Positions 42,126 through 48,692 of a DNA stretch of 48,692 nucleotides are shown here, piece after piece. Made by a program: the position numbers and the translations under genes. The notes under the pieces are model-generated. The model was not told the origin of the DNA and ran no database searches. It was given only the letters and a program-made list of their open reading frames with translations. The DNA comes from Paraburkholderia podalyriae (GTDB lineage Bacteria; Pseudomonadota; Gammaproteobacteria; Burkholderiales; Burkholderiaceae): assembly GCF_014397785.1 (NCBI RefSeq), contig NZ_VZQQ01000047.1, positions 1-48,692 of the forward strand, given 5' to 3'. Every line of letters starts with the position of its first letter. Within the stretch, counting starts at the first letter, position 1.

Positions 42126-43799
42126 TTACGCGCTCAGCGTCGCGCGATCGAAATACAGTTGCGCGAGCGCGGTGAAGCGCACGCCGTTTACGCCCTTGCG
42201 CATCGCGATCAGTTGATCGTAGAAGAACGGGATGATGAACGGCGTTTCGTCGAGCAGCAGCGTCTGAATCTGTCCGGAGATTTTCTTCTGCGTGGCGAGA
42301 TCGATCGCCGCGACGAACTGCGCGACCAGTTGATCGTACTGCGGATTCTTGAAGTGCGCGGCGTTCCATGTGCCGTTGCTCGTCAGCGTCGCGTTGAGGA
42401 ACACGTTAGGCACGCCGCGATGGCCGTAGTCGGTAATGCCGAGCGGCGAGTCGAGCCAGTCGGATTTGCCCGGCGTGCCCGCGCCGTAGTACAGCGATTG
42501 AGTCTCGACCTTCAGGTTGATGCGCACGCCGATCGCCTTCGCGGCGTTCTGCACGACGACTGCGAGGTCGGGGATCTCCATGTATTTTTCGGTGGTCAGC
42601 GTGACGTCGAAACCGTTCGGCACGCCGGCCTGCGCAAGCAGCTGCTTCGCCTTCGCGACGTCGATCCGGCGTTGCGGCACGCCCGCATCCGACGATGGAA
42701 ACACCGGCGCGAACGGGCTGTCGTTGCCGAGTTGCGCTCGGCCCTTGAAGAGGCCGCGCACGATCACGTCGCGATCGAGCGACAACGCGAGCGCCTGACG
42801 CACGCGCTTGTCCTTGAAGAGCGGACTGTCATTGCGCATATGAATCTGCCGATGCGCGCTCGACTTGACGCCGACCGCCTTGTAGTCCGGATTGTTCAGG
42901 ATGGCCGCGCCGCCCTGCACGGTGAATGTGCCCATCACGTCGGCCTGGTGGCCTTGCAACGCGAGCAGTTGCGCCTGTTCGTCGGCATAGAACGAAAACT
43001 GTACGCGTTGCGGTAACGCTTTCTCGCCCCAGTAGTCGGGATTGCGCACGAACGATGCGCCGGCCTTCGGCTGGTACTTTTCGAATTTGAACGGGCCGGT
43101 GCCGATGAAACTCTTTTCGTAGTTGCCCGCGAAGTTGGCGGGGAGGATCACCGCGTTGTAATTGTCCGAGGAAACGTAGTACGGGAAATTGCCGGTCGGC
43201 GCGTCGAGATGAAACTCCACCGTATGTTCGTCGACGACCTTCGCGCCGCCTTTCGACAGTACGCCCTTTAACACCGACAGCGCGGCGGAGCCGCTCGCGG
43301 GATCGGCAAGACGGTTGAAGGTGGCGACGACGTCTTTCGCGCCGAAGCTCTGGCCGTCGTGGAATTTCACGTTGGGGCGCAACTTGAAGGTCCACACGTC
43401 GCCCTTGTCGTTCGGCTTCCACGACAGCGCGAGCGCGGGCTTCAGCATCAGCTTCTCGCCGTCGTCGTCGATCAGGAACTCGCCGGTCTGGTTCAGCAGC
43501 GCGAGACTCGCGGCGTCGGTGACCGTCAGCGGATCGACGGCGCCCGCCGGCGTCAGATGCGCGACACGGATCGTCTGGTTCGACGTGGCGGGCGCACCTT
43601 GCGCCCTCGCACGCGGCGCACCGAGCAAGCTGCCGCCCGCGAGCGAAAGACCGATCACGCTTGCGTATCGCAGCAGTTCGCGGCGCGTGATGCGGCCGGC
43701 GAGCAACTCGTCGAGGGCGTGGTTGCCGTAGGCGTCGGCGGTGAGGCGGGCTACGTCCAATGCGTCAGGTGCGAGAAATCGGTCCACTGGCGTTTTCAT
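42126..43799 (-). CDS. Peptide/nickel-type ABC transporter substrate-binding protein
   Basis: A 557-residue family 5 extracellular solute-binding protein. The N-terminus is long: about 38 residues before a twin-arginine-like signal (ITRRELLRYASVIGLSLAGG), suggesting Tat export. Family 5 signature parts follow: WTFKLRPNVKFHDGQSFGAKDVVATFNRL, HTVEFHLDAPTGNFPYYV, TGPFKFEKYQPKAGA and VRQALALSLDRDVIV. It captures the ligand (peptides, opines, or similar) in the periplasm for the permeases. No strong RBS marks the ATG at 43799. It heads the four-gene minus-strand operon. The exact ligand is not readable. Confidence 0.9.
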   Translation of the reverse strand: MKTPVDRFLAPDALDVARLTADAYGNHALDELLAGRITRRELLRYASVIGLSLAGGSLLGAPRARAQGAPATSNQTIRVAHLTPAGAVDPLTVTDAASLALLNQTGEFLIDDDGEKLMLKPALALSWKPNDKGDVWTFKLRPNVKFHDGQSFGAKDVVATFNRLADPASGSAALSVLKGVLSKGGAKVVDEHTVEFHLDAPTGNFPYYVSSDNYNAVILPANFAGNYEKSFIGTGPFKFEKYQPKAGASFVRNPDYWGEKALPQRVQFSFYADEQAQLLALQGHQADVMGTFTVQGGAAILNNPDYKAVGVKSSAHRQIHMRNDSPLFKDKRVRQALALSLDRDVIVRGLFKGRAQLGNDSPFAPVFPSSDAGVPQRRIDVAKAKQLLAQAGVPNGFDVTLTTEKYMEIPDLAVVVQNAAKAIGVRINLKVETQSLYYGAGTPGKSDWLDSPLGITDYGHRGVPNVFLNATLTSNGTWNAAHFKNPQYDQLVAQFVAAIDLATQKKISGQIQTLLLDETPFIIPFFYDQLIAMRKGVNGVRFTALAQLYFDRATLSA

Positions 43800-44236
43800 C
43801 GATGGCGTGTCCAGTCCGTTCTGTTGCTGGTTCCGAGGCGTCGCGTGAGCCGCGCGACGGCGCGAGGGGCAGCGCGCTTTCCGATGAGCGGCGCGAGGTG
43901 GCGGGCCCCCGATCGCGAAAGCGCAACGCTGCGCAGAGCGGTCTCAGTGTAAGCGATTGCTCGCGGCTCTGGCGCACCGGCGGCGCGCCGCGCTAGCCGA
44001 TCGGCCGAGAAATGGCGCGCGGTGTGTCGTCGTCACAACGGTTACCCGACGCGTGCCCGCGGGAGGTGGCCGCCATTGCGGACGGATTGGCGGAACTGCG
44101 CCGGGCGAGGTGCGTCTTCGAACTCATCAAGGCAGGAATCTTGAAACCTGCGGTGTAGATCAGTCTCTCCATGGACCAGGCCGTGCGCGAGAAAGCTGAT
44201 GTCTTCGACGGTCTCATCTGGCATTCGACAATAGGG

Positions 44237-44428
44237 CGGCCTGCTATAAGCCCGATCTGCATCGAGGTGCTGCGCGAACGGGATGGCAGCTTCGAACCGC
44301 TGCTGATTCCCAAATAGGACCGACGCTTCACGGGCTTCGACGACAAGATCAATGAACGTCCGAAGAAGACACTGAACTACGAAACGCCAGCCGAACGGTT
44401 CGAGCGAACTATTGCATCGACCGGTTGA
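44237..44428 (+). mobile_element. Chimeric IS256/IS30 transposase remnant
   Basis: One frame reads CIEVLRERDGSFEPLLIPK, a stop (TAG), then DRRFTGFDDKI, the conserved N-terminal part of IS256-family transposases. Without a frame change it continues NERPKKTLNYETPAERFERT, which matches the C-terminal RPRKTLxxxTPxE motif of IS30/IS3-like transposases, and ends with TGA at 44426. Both parts are fragments without catalytic residues. They record two insertions and a deletion. Confidence 0.72.
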
Positions 44429-44531
44429 ATTCGCCCTCGCTGACAGGACCTCGCACAGCGCCGACCGCGGAAAGTATCGGCAATGCGGATCAAGCCGGGC
44501 GTACTTCTCAGGAGGTCCTAGGCGAGATTTC

Positions 44532-44543
44532 GGGGGGGGGGGG
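44532..44543 (+). repeat. 12-G homopolymeric tract upstream of the adhesin
   Basis: Twelve consecutive G residues, 300 bases before the GTG start of the adhesin gene. Runs of this length slip readily during replication. Tracts in promoters switch gene expression on and off in several pathogens; whether a promoter surrounds this tract is not proven. Confidence 0.9.
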
Positions 44544-44793
44544 AAGTCAAGTTTCCCCGCGACTGACTCTTGTACTCCCGGGATAGTTCACCGGGATCTC
44601 AGCGCCGGAGTTTTCCCGGACATTCCTTAACAGCCACCTCGGGTGATTGCCCTGCCTGATTTCCCAACCAAACATCGTTTTCGTTCCAGTCCTAATGGAA
44701 AACGGATCGGTCCAGTTTTGTTTTCCGGCGCACTTATCAAAAATGAACGTAGATGAATCCGGCGGCAACCGGGTCACGATTTCCCATCCATTT

Positions 44794-44812
44794 GCTGGCC
44801 AGTTGGGCCAGC
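44794..44812 (+). other. GC-rich hairpin in the adhesin leader
   Basis: GCTGGCC (44794-44800), 5-base loop, GGCCAGC (44806-44812): perfect 7-bp stem ending 30 bases before the GTG. No T-run follows. It may shape the leader mRNA. Confidence 0.4.
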
Positions 44813-44842
44813 GCGCCCACTCTGAAATAAAGGAATATTACT

Positions 44843-48692
<3,850 letters not shown>

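Larger units (their letters stand above)
43800..44842. other. 1-kb non-coding region with transposon scars before the adhesin gene
   Basis: No intact gene. It holds the promoter of the ABC operon, a chimeric IS256/IS30 transposase remnant (44230-44428), a 12-G tract (44532-44543) and a GC hairpin near the start of the adhesin gene. The remaining short frames show no domain. Confidence 0.6.

Overview
The window looks like a chromosomal segment of a high-GC betaproteobacterium, most likely Burkholderiaceae (Paraburkholderia, Caballeronia or Burkholderia). The basis is family content and style: a Burkholderia-type trimeric porin, a TctC/Bug-type binding protein, a DUF2917 protein beside a MocR regulator, a NYN-LOTUS protein, an orphan second ClpP, a Dpp-type transporter, and strong GC3 bias. 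No rRNA, tRNA or CRISPR was seen. Everything is read from sequence alone, without database searches.

Layout. 1-1.1 kb holds no gene I can support, followed by a minus-strand DEDD exoribonuclease. 2.0-10.4 kb is a catabolic island: a GntR/UTRA regulator, a candidate 28-bp palindromic operator, then a translationally coupled operon (TctC-family remnant, bicupin, dihydroxyacetophenone-dioxygenase-like cupin, CoA-transferase, enoyl-CoA hydratase, AtuA-like protein, acyl-CoA dehydrogenase) and an SDR. The gene set resembles the acyclic-terpene (atu) pathway without its biotin carboxylase and with two cupins added, which suggests CoA-dependent breakdown of an unidentified acid or diketone. 10.4-13.9 kb carries a PEBP protein, a secreted SMP-30-like protein and a porin, with a duplicated promoter-like element in front of the first two. 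13.9-14.3 kb is a scar in which an acyl-CoA dehydrogenase fragment is fused to an IS110 transposase tail.

14.8-20.7 kb has three consecutive BNR/Asp-box (sialidase-fold) paralogues, two of which share an unrecognised C-terminal domain. 20.7-22.0 kb has no gene but holds a palindrome/promoter, a 22-bp tandem repeat and a strong intrinsic terminator, possibly a small RNA locus. 22.0-36.5 kb is ordinary chromosome: Gly-zipper lipoprotein, NYN-LOTUS protein, ClpP, an ECF41-like sigma factor overlapping a degenerate EAL protein, an MFS exporter, a divergent MocR/DUF2917 pair with a repeated operator, a citrate synthase-like protein with a DNA-binding domain divergent from a CoA-transferase, a second GntR/UTRA regulator, an aldo/keto reductase and a Rap1a-like secreted protein. 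36.8-37.5 kb is a frameshifted glycine-rich gene. 38.0-43.8 kb is a minus-strand dipeptide/oligopeptide ABC operon with its two ATPases fused.

44.2-48.7 kb is the most striking part. After a chimeric IS256/IS30 remnant and an uninterrupted 12-G tract there is a large BapA-type surface adhesin gene (GTG start at 44843, open at the window end). After a 192-residue N-terminal region it encodes about 462 consecutive Asp-Ala dipeptides (with five Asp-Gly), then bacterial Ig-like repeats. The DNA under the repeat shows hexamer indels and segmental duplications, consistent with a length-variable, highly acidic stalk.
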